NCBI RefSeq assembly: GCF_005239225.2
Contig: NC_133293.1
Span: 20,118,333-20,182,332 of the forward strand
Direction of reading: 5' to 3'
Length of the DNA stretch: 64,000 bases
From: Populus alba
Lineage: Eukaryota; Streptophyta; Magnoliopsida; Malpighiales; Salicaceae
This document shows, piece by piece, positions 47,632-62,000 of the stretch. Made by a program: the position numbers and the translations under genes. The first letter of the stretch is position 1. Every line of letters starts with the position of its first letter. Under the pieces are notes generated by a model. It searched no databases and was not told the origin of the DNA. It was given only the letters and a program-made list of their open reading frames with translations.

Positions 47632-50600
47632 CTATACAGGGACGGATTTGGATACATCCAGATTATTGAGTCGACAAGTTCCGAGAAGGATTTCCGGGAG
47701 CTCCTCCTCATTGTTACCCTACACAATTTTTTGAGACAGCAAGCGTCAATGCTTTTTGTTTCGTGGAGTAACAAAAAAAGACTTTCCAACGCTCATGCTG
47801 GTATTGTCTTAATCTTCAAATCAGCACAATTTTTTAGCAAAATCACTTGAAACTTGGAAACGTTATCGTTCGATCTCTTGGAGAATTTATTATTTTCATG
47901 AATCATGCACATACAGAGTTATACAGAGATTAATATGTGTCACCTGCACGAGAAATGCCATTTCTATGACCAAATTGTTTAGGTATCCGAGAACAAGACT
48001 CATCACCCCCCCGGCAACGGTGGAAGATCCGACATCAATGTCAACCTGAAATCCAGACAAATGTTGGCATACGATAACATTGTCAGAAGCTTAGGTTATT
48101 AGATGAAATTCCCGTATCATATCAAAATTAAATCTAATGGAACTTCAAGAATGATTTTATATTATTCTTCAAACAAACGCGATATGCTCGACCTGAAAAC
48201 TATATATAGATGCAGAAAACATTATTCATAACCTACCTCCAAGTAATTCTTCCCACGAAAATAATGTATTTCTAGTATTTGACCAACCAAGCAAGCTTTC
48301 TTACCAACACTCTGCTTGACTATCCATGATCCCTAATAAATTACAGACAATGCAAATTAAAATGTAAGTGGCACGACCATTTGTGTGATATTCCATGAAT
48401 CCAAACCGAGTCAAACTTTGCTACTAACCTTAGAAATATTAGGTATGAGCTTAAATCTTGAATTCCTAAAGGCGTCATCACCGTGGACAAAGCTGTGTAG
48501 CAAGGGAGTTTCTTCCAGAGGAGTTTTTAACATATAATATAGGCCGATGGTATAATGGGTTGCACCGGGGACCTGATTCATGATCAAATATCACATAATC
48601 TGTTTCTTGATGACGGGGAGAATCATCATCAGCATTTAAAGCAACAAGAATGGTTAATTTAATTTTAATTAACCTGTATATTGACGACGAAGAAGAATTC
48701 TGGTCGACCTTGTGCTGCATACTTCTGCATGAATCCAGCAACAAGTGCTTCTATGAGAAGAATTGCGTTTCTATAATTGTTCATGATCTTTTCCTTTCAA
48801 GAAGATGTATTCACGTAGTTTATAGAGATGGTTGTCAAAAAACCTGAACGATACTCTCAGGACGGCTTCCAAGATCATCCTCTCGGTGGTCGGATCTTAG
48901 CCAATCGGCTCCAACCATTTGCATTAATGAACCTTTTGCTTTGATCTGGAGAAAGAAAAATGCTTAAGCAGAGAATCTGGAAGAATGGTGGAAGTTCTTA
49001 ATAAATGCCTTGGTCTGAATTAGATAGAATTTAAGGAACACCTTCTGACTGTCTTTTAAATAATTTTCTCCACGAATCAAAAAGGTAGAAGGCTCGGCAG
49101 TAGCCCAACTGCAAGGTAAAGAATAGGTTGAGTCCTTCGGAAGAGTACTACCATAGGATGTTGCTCCATTTTCATCTTCAGGCAACTCTTGAAAGTCTAT
49201 ACAACCCTTCTTCTGAACTGCAACAGAAAAGTTTCGAGGAAATTCTTATCAGAACACAATTAATCAATGGTTCATACGACCCATCCAACAGTCACCTTAA
49301 ATTGAGAATCTTGGCTACCACAACAGGACTAACCTGCAAGATCATGTAACTTCTTCACAAAGACAGCGGCAGATGATAATCTGTGCTGGCATATATGCTG
49401 CACATTTGAATGCCAAAAAATGTCAGAAAACAAAGGTTGCACCTCTTGATCTCAGTTCATTTCTAACATACACAGAGAAGAAAAATCTAAGCAAGTATTC
49501 ACAACATCATCTGAAGTTCATGATAGGAGAAGCAAAACAGAAGTCTTTTAAGTCTGGTTAAACTACATTTTGGAAAGCATAAATTCAGTCGTGGAGATTA
49601 GTAAGTACCGAAGAAGGCTGTTCTTGACTCTTTTCAGGATACCTGCCATTCTCCAAGAAGTCAAAATCTATTTCTTCATTGGAATCAGGAAAATCAAAGA
49701 ATTCATCAGAGGCATCATTCAGGCTCATCAACCTTCTGCGTCCTGAATTTGTTTTTTCTGCCTCGTTTTCCTTTAAATCAGCATTCTGCTCGAACTTCTG
49801 TTGCCCTTTATCTTCTGATTCAATATCCTCCATTCCAGCCTGGGGCAACATTGTTTTTACTGATGAATCTGAGGAAGAGAAGTCGGATGGATGGTTGCCA
49901 GATTTGGCTCGGAACAGCTCCCTCAGTGCTGTAAAATGCAAGAACAGGGATAGTGATTTAATAAAGTAAACTTTCAGTAGACAAAGCTAAAATTACCAGA
50001 AGTGCAGTTCCCTAATCAGTAGAAAAGAAAGTACCTGCAATTCTTTCAAGCATACGGATGGTTATAGATCTTGCGGACGGTGGACGCAGATACACTTTCC
50101 AAAACTTCCAATCAATTGCAAGCATGTGTTTCACAAGCGATTCTCTTCCTTGATTTACAGGAGTTATTACATATCCTCCACCTGCAGGTTTGTAATAAAT
50201 TAATACACATTAAGGAAAGTTATGGCATGAAGGATAACAATTCAACACAACCATCTGAGGCTGTAAACAGAAAAAATAGATGTAGAATAAAGTGGAAATG
50301 TAGCAAACAAGCAAGAGTCACCATGCACAAAAGCCTCTCATAAATAGCCATACGTCAAGCAAGTTAGATAGCCTCAAATTAATCTTTACTTTTTATGATC
50401 ATTGGAAGCGCCGGCAAAGTATAGTGAGAAAAGCAAATGAACACTTCAGAAGAAACGAAATTCTTGTTTTCCCCATTCATGGTTGGGTCAATTGGCAGCA
50501 TTACAAAGTAAATTAGCACTTTAAATTTCCAAAAGCAAAGTATACATTACTTTTAAGGCAAGCTCGAACATATCCTTTTTGTGGAGGACACTTCTTGTGA

Positions 50601-53600
50601 ATCACGGAATGGTACAGAATCACTGTGAAAAAACCAGAAGAAATGTTAGGGCCAAATAATAAAGGCCGTAGCTTGTGGAAACCATACACCTTCTTGATAT
50701 CATATGCGTTTTCCATAAAATTTATGAAATGTTACCATATGTTCCATCTTCCTCTCTTCTCCAATATCGTCGCAACAACAAATCTCTTCGCCTCATCCCC
50801 CTGCAAAAAAGTAATGAGTAAATGGGAACACATATTAGAAGCAAGTTCCTTTTTGCAGAAGGTCTTTATCCAACCAGGGTAGCCAATTGCTGTATAACTT
50901 CTTATGAAGAATATCTGTGTGACCATCAAGGTGCTCAACAACACTGCCCCTGTAAAAACAGAAGTCCCATCTGCAAGACGTATATATGCTGAGTCAGCCT
51001 CAGGAATATCAAATCGTAGATAATCTGAAAAAAATGTAACGCGAGAAATTAATTTAAATTTCTTCCGATCTTAAAATAAAAAACTGCGGGCAAGGGTTGA
51101 CCAATGGAAGTGGTTCATGTAGTTTAAGAATCATAACTAGGAAGGCTGTGATATTTTCCTCAGAAACCTCAGAATTTTGAAGGCTATAAATCTTGTCTTC
51201 AGGCTCATAAAACCATACGTTGAAGATATTCTCATAAAAGTTATAAAAGGAAGTCACATATTTTCTCATAAGACCTGTCCCTGATACAGTTGAAAGTATT
51301 AAATGTATGGCCATGAAAGAAAGCCTCATCGCCTTCCAACTTTATCAAGTGCATACACAAGTCTTTTACATGAACATCTTAAACATTCGGGATGAAAATT
51401 GTTACGAAGCATGCTTCCAGTTCCGCTTTTAAGAAGATGAGAGGAAACATTCCAGCAATCTTACTCTGATCTCGAGGCACCAAGAGACATAAGAGTACGG
51501 AAAATGGCTTCTGGAGTTCCATCAACCACACCAACTGCCATTATAGCTGGATTATCATCCCAATGCTGAGAAAAAACATCATCTTTAGCTAAAGAATTGA
51601 AGTGCAGCTATCCATAGCCAGCAAGCTATGAAAGGGTGCAACTTACCCTCCCCCGAGAATCCCAATCTTTTGTTTCTTTGAAGAGTCGCAATCCTGAATA
51701 TGCAACAAGTTTTTAGCATATAAGCAGTAGCCCTTGAATGTTAGATTACGAATGTAAGTCTTACCGTTCTGACAACCAAAAATCTTCCATGTTGACGGGG
51801 CTATTACATCAGATGTCACCGCCTCATTCTGCAAGAAGGGGTAATAACCTACAGATCTTTTACTGTCAGCCCTCTTTGAACTGCCAAATCTGTTAAAACA
51901 AAATTGGATTGTTTAAGTGGAAACAAATCTAAGATTTCTAGTAAAGAATGACGCAACGTAGTTCAGCGCTTTATACCCAACTAAATAGCATGCTTATGTG
52001 CATTGCTACTTCAAACATTTAAGCTAAACAAGAATCCCAAATGATTAAGACAGAGGAGTGTACATGGGGGGGAGTTCCAATTCTTCAAATGGCAGAATTC
52101 ATGGTAATTACATTTCGAGAATCAAATTAAGAAAGTATTACGAGGCTCTTTTCTCTGATGCTCAACAAGCATGGAAGAACATTGTTGTTAAAGTTAGAGA
52201 GAAATAGAGATGCAAAAATGGACAATACAAAAAAAGAACAAAACGAAATCAAATGACAAGGTTCAGTTTCAGGAACTTTTGTCTTGCTAGAGCCTGACAT
52301 ACCTTGAAGGTGGCCTGTTCTTCTTAGAGAAAGACATAAATTCCTTTTCTGGATTTGGGCACTCCTGGAAAACATAGTAAGAGGTGAGGTTTTCGTCACC
52401 AGAAAAACTATAGAAATGGTTTATTACTAGTAAACAGTTTTAAACCTTCACCACAGCATTCTGTAAGGAACGAATCCATTTTCCCGCATCTTCTGAACTA
52501 CTTGCTCCCAACTATAAAATATGTGACCATTAGCGCTTGCATTACTCAAATCTATAAATCAAATAGAATAAAATCACTTGGAACTTACTGCACCTTAAGT
52601 TGATCATTGTCTTTTAAAGTATTATAAAGCGTGAAAATGAAGAAGACCTGCAAGTTGCAAACAATTACTTGCGCTTGGAAAAAAAACCCTTTCCCTTGCA
52701 GGGCCAAGAAAAATTTCATCCATCATAAACTAGCAAACAGAGATCATGAAAACGGAGGGCATACTTTCCTATTGATGCTCTCTCTTCCATTATCTGTAAT
52801 GCGAATGTAAGAGTCTATATTTGCACTTCTAAGTGGCTCCTGAAATGTGAAGTTTCAATTAGCCCTTTCTCCTTACTATCATAGATAATCAATTCATCTG
52901 ATTGAAATTGCAAAACTATGTAACAGCATCTTATAGATTTTAGATGTTAAATGTAAGTATATCATGTCATCAATTTAGTTTTCCTTGCAAAACTTTGGTT
53001 TTCCACCACAGAGGCCTCTTTTCGACCATGAATTGCTGCTCCAACATAACTGCACCGATAGCTAAAATATATTTAATACGTTATTATCAGGTCATAATCA
53101 TCGCAGATTGTCAGATTTGGATAACTTCTAGCCCCTTCTGCTTTCCAGAATGCCCATTCTTGTGATGTCGCCTTCAGGGCTTGATGTTCGTTTAATCTTA
53201 TCCTATCTTTAATCAAAGTCGAAGCTATGTTTTTACAGATGATTCTACCATCAGTAAAACTTTCAAGATACCTCATCCTGATTTTTATTGAAGTCAATAA
53301 ATAAGTTACGATGATTCAACTCAACACCCTGCATATTTGGGGTGCTTAGCAAACATTTAATGCGAGAAGATTAAATCTAAAAAGGTGCATTCTTCCATTC
53401 CCAGCAAGGTATAATATTTTCACAGAAAGATATGCTTCACAACCCCACCATCGTTTTAATGTAATAAACCACTTGGAAAACCCTTCACTTTCTCACCCTT
53501 TCTTTTTCTAAGGAAGATAAAATCATATATAGGAATCAAAGGTAAAGTTGATAGATTCTGAAATATTTGATACCAAATCAAAATCATGAACTTGTATCAA

Positions 53601-54080
53601 TAGATAAAAATTTCAGATGAGGAAGAATCCATTTCAGTGACAATTTTTAGACAGCAAACCCCCCAATTTTCAGAGCACAAAACAGATTCTGCTTGAGAAA
53701 AAGAAGGGCCCAAATTAAATTCAAGCACCAGCACATTCATACCTTCTCTCAACCCTATCCAATTCCCCTTTACCCCAATAAAAAAAAGAAAAGAACTGGA
53801 AAACAAGAAGAAACATCTATCTTTCTGTATCCTTTCACATCATGAGTTGATCAGAATTCAAATGAAGAAACAGAACAGAATGAAAAACAAAAGAGAAACA
53901 ACAGGTTACCTCTTCCTGTGAGACGGGTCTTGTTTTGTAGCATTTGAGGTAGTTTTCTTGAAGAATGAAATACCTTTTGCGTGAAAACTGTAAACCAAAC
54001 CTATTGGACCTGATGACATACAGCCACCCTTCCATTTTGCAATCATTTTGAGAAACATCCATTTTCAGCAAACCACTCAA
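47632..54080 (-). CDS. EDR2L: EDR2-like protein (PH, START and DUF1336 domains)
   Basis: Lipid-binding regulator related to Arabidopsis EDR2, a negative regulator of defence cell death with PH and START domains. I assembled 21 coding exons on the minus strand, all with GT-AG introns and matching phases: 54080-53910, 52839-52765, 52647-52594, 52511-52446, 52364-52303, 51889-51765, 51693-51647, 51565-51465, 50970-50875, 50800-50736, 50622-50551, 50181-50035, 49928-49609, 49397-49334, 49217-49042, 48945-48844, 48724-48674, 48572-48429, 48332-48237, 48045-47944, 47718-47632. They give 740 aa, the family's usual size (about 720). PH domain about 15-110 (MEGWLYVIRSNRFGLQFSRK), START about 175-390 (WKIFGCQNG, GHTDILHKK, RYWRREEDGTY), an acidic linker (DFPDSNEEIDFDF), and C-terminal DUF1336 about 510-735 (GADWLRSD, LEIHYFRGKNYLEVDIDVGS, LLGTCRLN). 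Start could instead be Met7. No defects seen. Confidence 0.95.
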
Positions 54081-54154
54081 AACGTTGAAACCCTTTCAAA
54101 AACCTTCTGAAAAATGCTTCATGCAATCTTTTTCTTCAGGTTCTTGTGCTTTGC

Positions 54155-54164
54155 TATATAAAAA
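54155..54164 (-). promoter_or_regulatory. Possible TATA box of the EDR2-like gene
   Basis: The minus strand reads TTTTATATAGC about 75 bases upstream of the start codon, which would leave a short leader of about 45 bases. Support is sequence and position only. Confidence 0.4.
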
Positions 54165-54199
54165 TCTTGTACAGTGATATGTGGAACTCTTTACGTGTA

Positions 54200-57100
54200 G
54201 AAATCTTAGTATATGTGTATAAACACATATACGATGTTGATCCTCTGATTCCAGATGGTCAGTCTCTTGCAAATCTTTCAGAGAATTCCTCCTATTTGAC
54301 TCTTTTCTGGTTCCCTTTCAAGTTTCTCTTCCATTTCCCACTTCTCAAAATAACTAATTTTGAGGGTGACAGGTGACAGAGCAATTGAATTGTTTCTTTA
54401 ACCAATTTACTGAAACTACCATATCGCCCTTTACCTTTTCGCTTCTAAAATCAAAATTTGGCATGCTGGTTTTTTATTATTATAGAATAAGATTTTTTTT
54501 TTTATTTCCAAAATATTCATTCGGAATGAGTTTTTTTATCCCCCCAAATAATATCAATTAGTGATAGCATGTTCATATGATATCAACCATCAAATAATAC
54601 GAATTATTCATTTCAAGAAAATTTATGAATAAATGTAAAGGGACAATCCAAGTAAAAACTCAAGAACTCATACAAAATTATAACTTTATTATCATGAGAG
54701 AATTCGTGACTTTTTTTCTTGATTCGTCGCATTGCTTCTCAAATGATTGATACTTATTTAAGGAACTTTTCATCGAGAAACTTATCAAGATGGATGCCAT
54801 CAAGGGCGGAGCCAGAAATTTTTCTTGTCCTAGGCTATTAAATAAATATATAAATATTTCTTAAGATTAATTATTAACTCATGTACATGAATTTTTAAAG
54901 TTAAAAGTAAAATTTTAATTCAAATACACTACCTAAAATATTAAAAATAAATTTAAAAGTACATAAAATTGAAGTGAAAGTAAAAATAAACTCACTATTA
55001 AAGTTACATCTTTCGATGTTTTGTGGAATATAATTCATCTACAATCGAATCTGAATCGATATTGTAACAACCTCTCAATCGGGATAAAATAACAATCTCA
55101 TGTCAACTGAAAAACAAAGTAATTAAATTTTTTTCCTCTTTCAATTCCTCCTTTCTTCATTTGATTCTTTCCTAGATTAATGTTTTATAAGTTGGACTTT
55201 ATAAGTTTACAAGGTTATTCTCTCACTTTTTTTTATTTTTTTTTCTTGGATTATTTTTATGTTTTTCCCTTATTTTTTTCTATTTCTCTCTCGCCTTTTC
55301 TTTTCTTTCTTTTTTTATTTTGCTTCTGTCTAGTCAGCAACATATAAAAGGAAGAAAGAGCTTATTTGTTTTATTTTTTAATGGCAAATAACCATTTTAC
55401 TCTTAATGAGTTGTTTTGCTTTTATTTGACGGTCCTTATTTTTTTTGTTAGTACTACCAAGCTCTGTTTATCATAAAATTTTAACAAGATTTTATTCAAT
55501 ATATTTTAAGATCCCTCGTAAAATTTAAACTCGATTTAATGGTCGGATTGAAAATTACAACCAATAACGTAAAACTGATCAAATTGTGATTTTTCATCAA
55601 ATTTCTAAATTTCTCCAAAAATTCTAAAATTTTAACCTAAGATAAAGCATCATATTAGAAGGCTCCATACAAATTTCCAAAAAATTTTAATAACTTAATT
55701 GAGAATTATAAATTTTTTTTACATAAAATTAATCAAAAAATATTAATAAAATCTTGACCTGGGCTAAAGCCTACCTAAGCCTTTGGCATACCTTCGCCTG
55801 TGGATGCCATGGAATGGATATTATTGCACCATTAATCATCATTTTATTTCAAAGCACCCCATGAATTTCTTGTTATAATCATGATTTCCATTCTTTTTCT
55901 TCATCTTCAAATGTATAGGTTTGTGCATTGAGAGAAAGGGCACTATGGTAAAATAAATTATGTATAAAGTGCATCATTTTTACTTCAAAGATCAAATTGC
56001 AGATGGATGTGAGACACCCTTTGAAGACACACAGGAGTGGTTAGACTTGCACTAGTTTGAAGAAACGAGTAGCTAATTAATAGTTAGTTATTGTTAGTGT
56101 AACTAACAATCCATGCACTGTCCCTGGCTTGATTATTAATGTCTTATGTATTTGTAGTTTTCTTTTTAATTTTGAAAAGAAATTAGTTATATTGTTTGGT
56201 GAAGAAACATAATTGCACAATCAAGTTTCCTCCATTAAAACAAGATATTTATTATTATTTTTAGTATCGATTTGAAAGTGTAATAGATATTGTATTTTGA
56301 AGTGTTTTTTGCTTAGAAATAAATAAATTTTTTTTTATCTTTTAAAATTTATTTTTGACATCAACATATCAAAACAATCTAAAAATATAAAAAAAAGTAT
56401 TAATTTTTAAAAAAAATTTAAAATAACAAAAAAAATATTTCAATTACATTACCTTTTTACCTTAAAATAAAATGTTTAGGGTTTGGAGTCATCCAAGTGG
56501 ACGGCGAACAATCTTTTGATACCTTAGTCTTTCCAAAAATTACTAAAAATCCATGCACTGCCCCTGTCTTTTCTCTTCCTTACTTTTCCTATATCAAACA
56601 AAATGCTCTCTCTCTCCCATTACCTAAACTTGATCATCTACTTGCTTATTTATAATTTCTATGAACCATGTCAGCTGAACCTTTGAGTCAAAGCACTTCA
56701 TTGTGAAAACTCGAAGGTTGGTACATAAGCTAAAGTCATGGACCCCCTTGAGTTGTTCAAAAGCTGTGCTGGGATCAAGTTTCAGAAATTGTCTTTACCT
56801 GCATAACCTGTTAATGACACCATATTTTCTTTAATTCTGGAGGATATTCCAATGTTACAACTGCTCAACAAAAGGGCCAATTACTATGCTTGTTATAGCT
56901 TTACACTATTCAAAATGTTGGGCAACGTTTGCCTTTTTAATTACTTCATGTTCATCATCAACTTAGCTAAGCTCTCTCTTGTGCATGCATACATAGGAAG
57001 CAAACCCATTTATCATTTAGACCAAATTTTTTGTATTTTTTTTTATTAATATGGGTGTCCGGGCTAGCTTGTTTGCGCCTCAACTAATCTCACGTGCTCT

Positions 57101-59025
57101 GAAGTTAATGATCATATAAGTCTTCAGTCGTCCTGAGGTTTATGAAACTCGAACTGGTAATTTTTAATAAACAAATTTAGAATCTGACTAGTTGAGCTAC
57201 ACCCCTCAGTATTTCCACATGAAAAAAAAAAAAAACATAGATCCAAGCTAATATCCTCTTCCCTTGAGTCTCGAACAGAGGTATCTTATCATCTTCAAGT
57301 TATGTCAAACCCGTCCCCATCCGAAGTGCAATGGCATTTTCTCAACCGTTCTTTGAATTAAGACATCAAAGGATGCAAGTTTTTAGATCTCGAGAAGAAA
57401 TGTTGTCAGAATCTTAAGCTCGATGAGTTGCTAATTAATTATGGTTTCTTAAACTTCCAGACTATGTACAAGCTTGATTTTCTAACCTAAACCATAAGTT
57501 AGGTTTACCTCAAAAACATCGTTTCTTTTTCTATCATCTTATCCACTCATTGCCTAAACTCCCTTCCTCGCTAAAATTAAACAATGCCCGCACATGATAA
57601 AGACATTGCATAATAAGAAGAGACATTTATTGTAAGTATGAAATGGCACGTTCGCATAATAAGAAGAGACCTGCTGTTAGTTGTCAGATTGAAGAAAGGA
57701 GATGGAAGCTAATTACTGAAGGCTAGCAATTAATAAATGCCAGAAAACACAGTTGGAGGAAGCAGACTACACCTTACATGTCCTTGCTGGCTTTAAGGGT
57801 CATTTAAGAGCTCGACATGGGGATGGATGGGCTAGAAAAGAAAATACAGAAGAAGATGCGTGTTTCATTTTGTTGCCCCTATCTACACCACAAAGTGCCT
57901 TGCTGATCTCCTTCCGACCCAATCCTTGCTCACCAGAGCTGATCACCCTATTAATTTTTTTTTCTTCCTTTTTCTCGGAAAGATTCTGACACCAACCAGT
58001 TTCACTCAGTAGTTCATCAACTTCTTGGTGTTTTGAGGTGATTTGAATAATAGGGTGTTTAGAAGTGTGGTAACGGTTGCTTTTCAAATAGCTTTTTGTG
58101 CCAAAAAGCATACCAATAATGTTTTTTTATTTTTTTAAAATTATTTTTTATATCAACACATCAAAACGATCCAGAAAGTACAAACCGCACTTAATTTTAG
58201 CAAAAAAAAAAAATTAATTAAAATTTTGCAAAAAACAGGTTGGACCGCAGTTCCAAACAGCCTCTAAGAATGCTACGAGCAATATCATATTTTAAGACAA
58301 AGTGATAAGATATAAACGTAGACTTTCTATAAATCCACAAGTAATTGTGCATGCTTTGGGCCAATTAGGAGAATACAGTAGAGCAGATCAATTTAGGCAC
58401 GTGTTTTAGCGTGGCTGAATTGTTTTTTAAAAAATGACTCTTTTTTTTCAAATTAAATTGAATCGATTAGGTTGCAGCACGCCCTGGTCATTACTTGGGC
58501 ACTAATCCCTTAGGGGCTGCCATTTTGGGAGTTCGTCATCTATCCTTGAAACACTGGCTATGGCCCTTCTAGTTGGGGTCACTAAATGATTGTCTATCAC
58601 ATAGGTCAAAATAGTAACATCAAGTTTCCAGCCCAAATCCCAAATCCCAGCCATACTAGATGTTTAGAGAAAAAATAAAAACAAAGGGAGAGGTTACCTC
58701 CCTGTCAAACTACCTCAAAATTCTTATATTGCACGTATGAAGATAACTACTGATCAATGGACCCCCTCGAAGGGTGGGGTGAAAGTCAACAAGAAAACTT
58801 TATAGTTCAGAGCTAATGTCACTGCAGAAAATCTAAAAGTTTTATAAGCGGCGCCAGATGGTCCCTGATGGGCCTCCGATTCTGACCTGCTCAGTTTCTG
58901 ATGATTAAACGAAAGTAAAGCTGACACCTTCCTCGGCCAAGGATGTCGGAATGAGCATATCAATGTCAAAAACTGGCACATACATCAATAATAAGTTGCA
59001 TAACCGGGCCTTCCTGGACCATTTG
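54200..59025. other. Intergenic DNA between the EDR2-like and ribophorin genes
   Basis: No gene supported. The interval holds AT-rich family copies at 56270-56460 and 58053-58262, and a stretch at 54800-55800 ending GGCTAAAGCCTACCTAAGCC that looks like degraded repeat DNA. Bases just below 59026 are probably the ribophorin 3' UTR. The 78-aa frame at 57753-57989 shows no domain. Confidence 0.5.
58053..58262. mobile_element. MITE-like element with inverted ends (about 210 bp)
   Basis: The left end GGGTGTTTAGAAGTGTGGT and the right end ACCGCAGTTCCAAACAGCC are reverse complements at about 15 of 19 positions. Between them lies the AT-rich core (ATCAACACATCAAAACGATCC) seen in the recurrent AT-rich family, so this is the best-preserved member and suggests the family is a MITE. 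No certain target duplication was found. Confidence 0.6.
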
Positions 59026-62000
59026 TCACTTGCGGATGGAAACATCAATCTGTAGGTAAGCTACACATGCCATGAAAAACAAGAAAAATACTGATGCCAA
59101 CATCAGCGGTTCTGCTAGCATGAATATAGGTTTGAAAGTGTAATAAACCTGCAAGAACAAGGCAAATGTTTGTAAACATTGTTAAATAGGGGAATCCAAG
59201 GGGAGAATTTTGTATGAGAAAATCAAAATGGAAATAGTGAGTAATGTCGCAGAACATAAGAACATAACCCCGGAGAATCATACAAGTCACAGACATATTA
59301 CTACTGAAGTCAGCCAAGCATTTTAAATCTCAAAATTTCATACAACCAAAGAGAGCTTCCACAACTCTAAATGAACCACTAACCAATTTCAGCAAAGTAT
59401 AAAAGTCATTGTAAGTTAAAATATACAGTACAATCCTGCAGATCACAAACTCTTAAATAGTCAAATTCAGAGTCTTATTTTAGCCCGAACATGCAACTTG
59501 CCTAGAAAACTAACACGACCTACTGCATTGCAGTGGCACATGGTATTGCAGTAGGGTAGGTGCAGTTAGTATCCAGCATCATAGTCAACAATTCTTATTT
59601 TTCAAGCTGAAAATCAACATATGTGAATAAATGAAATTATTGGATCTAGAACTGTCTACATCCAGTCCTAGAAAGGTGACTTAGATTGGAGTTTAATTGC
59701 CAATAAGAACCTTGATATTTTGACCCTTCATTTGATACTTAACAAAATCAAAATTGAGATTCAAGGGGATTGCAGATCACCTGGAAAGGAGTAATGTGCT
59801 CAGGAACTACATTTTTCTTTTCCAGAACCAGCACGGTCCTCCCAACAACATCAAGGTATGAATATTTGGTCTGCACAAGTTTCCAAAAATATAAACGCAA
59901 TCAGTGCTGTTATGTTGCAACAAAGCAAAGCACCAAGCTCACTTTTAAAGATTGAATATTTCTTATACAGGGAAAGCTAATCATTCAGATTTTTTAAACT
60001 ATAAATTTCAAGCAATTTTCTTGTTAATGTTTAGCATATAAAAACAAAATATGTCAACGATACACCTCCAACACACTTGTTAAACTTAAAAGTAATATTT
60101 TGGATTGTGCTGGGATTAGTACCTCTAGATGCTGCTCCACAGGAAAAGGAACAGCAGCTGAAGGGTCTTTTGATCCTTCTGGCAGCACAACCTGAAATAA
60201 AACATCTTCTGGCATTAGCATGACAAGAATATGACTAAAGCAACAAACAGACAAATGTCAGACAAACAGCATCATTAATGCAAATGATTAATAGAAGCAA
60301 ACCCACTTTGATGGTCAGCTTGTTCACAACAGTCTGGGCAAGTGGACAACCAAAGCTGAAGTTGAGGTATCGCTTGCCATCAGGAGACTCAAAAAGGAAG
60401 TCTTCCAGTGGTAGCCCGTATCCAATAACAAAGGTAGCCTTCCAACCTCCAAATAAAGGATACCGTGGTTCAATTTCAAGTTCTGACTGTTTAGAGAGTG
60501 TCGAGTCAGCACATAAGATGATGAAAACTGCAGTCCATAAAAATAACACCAAGTACCACTTTTTTCCCAATTTGCAATATTCCCATCTCTCCTTCTATAA
60601 AAATATAACCATAGTTCCATTATGATGCAAGCACATAACTAGAAAATAGGAGCAATACCTTACGGTAATCTGTACGTAAATGTGACGATGAGATGTTTCC
60701 GATTTCATCCCGATAATACACAGAGTGCACCCTAGGTGGTAGACTTGCTAGAAGGTGCTTGAATGAAGATGCGCCTTTAAAAGATGGCCTAGATTGATAG
60801 TCAACCCTGCCAGAAGGTCTCAGAAGATGAGATTAAAACAGACTAATTACAGAAGATGAAACACAAGAATGAGAAAAAACAGTCATATAAACTATATTGA
60901 AACACCTTTAAGCTTAATTATGCACCCACAAACAGATGGATCCATGGGCAGAGGGGAGGAGGAAGGAGGGGGTTATTTCAAGTCAGTCACACAAAACTTA
61001 ATTAGATCAGAAACAGGCTAGAAAATCCTTAGTTATGCATTGTCTATACAGAATATGTGGCATTTTAACTTTCATTCTAGCCTAAATTCAAAAAAGAAAG
61101 AACAGGCGTGCGTGTTTGGGGGGGGGGGGTGTTACAGAAAACTGAATGAATATGAAGTGATAAAAACTAAAAGGAGGAAAAACACGGCATGGAGCAGCAA
61201 TTCCAACCTTGAAAACACGCCTTTGTGTCTAGCACCAGCATGAACCAACTTGTAATGCTCTGTTATCTGAAGGTTGCCCCAGTGAGATATCTCCACTTCT
61301 CTTAAAAGCTCCTCAACAACTGCAAATGGGCTGTTATTCTCAAGATGAACAATTACTGGAGAAAATGAATATGGAGGACGGTCTTCATATGGTCCATACT
61401 TCAGTTCTCTGCCAGCAAATTTGGTGGGTTCCACTCTTGTATATGATTCCACTTTTGTACTTGGTGTCTTAATAAAAGTAGTTTGCTGCTTAATATGATA
61501 TGGTGACAGTATTAATGCACTATCACGGAAATATACCAATTGCGATTCCGATTGGCTTATCTCTGCTGGGAAAGGTTCCAGAGAATGTGTTAATATATAA
61601 AGCACTTCCAGAGTGGCAGTTTCACCCAAACTTAATGGATTCAGCAAAGATATACTAAAATATTTAGTTCCATTTGGCGCATCAGGTAGCTCTGTTGGAT
61701 TTACATCAAGATGAACGTAACTTTTCTTCTTCTTCTTGCCTATAGCTGCTTGTGCTTTGACAAGTGCTAGGTGATCAGCTTGCGAAGGTGGGAATGCCAG
61801 AAGGATTTCTGAAGCAGGAGTTGTCCCAACATTTTCAACCTGAATTATATCCATATACATGTCCATAAAAAGAAGAAATTCACAAACAATAAACATACAC
61901 ACACACAAACAATAACACGCTATCTAGAATGCAAATTCCTCTATAAGTGAATATACTAGTCAAAATCCCTACATCCTTTTGAACCGACTGTTGAATCGTT

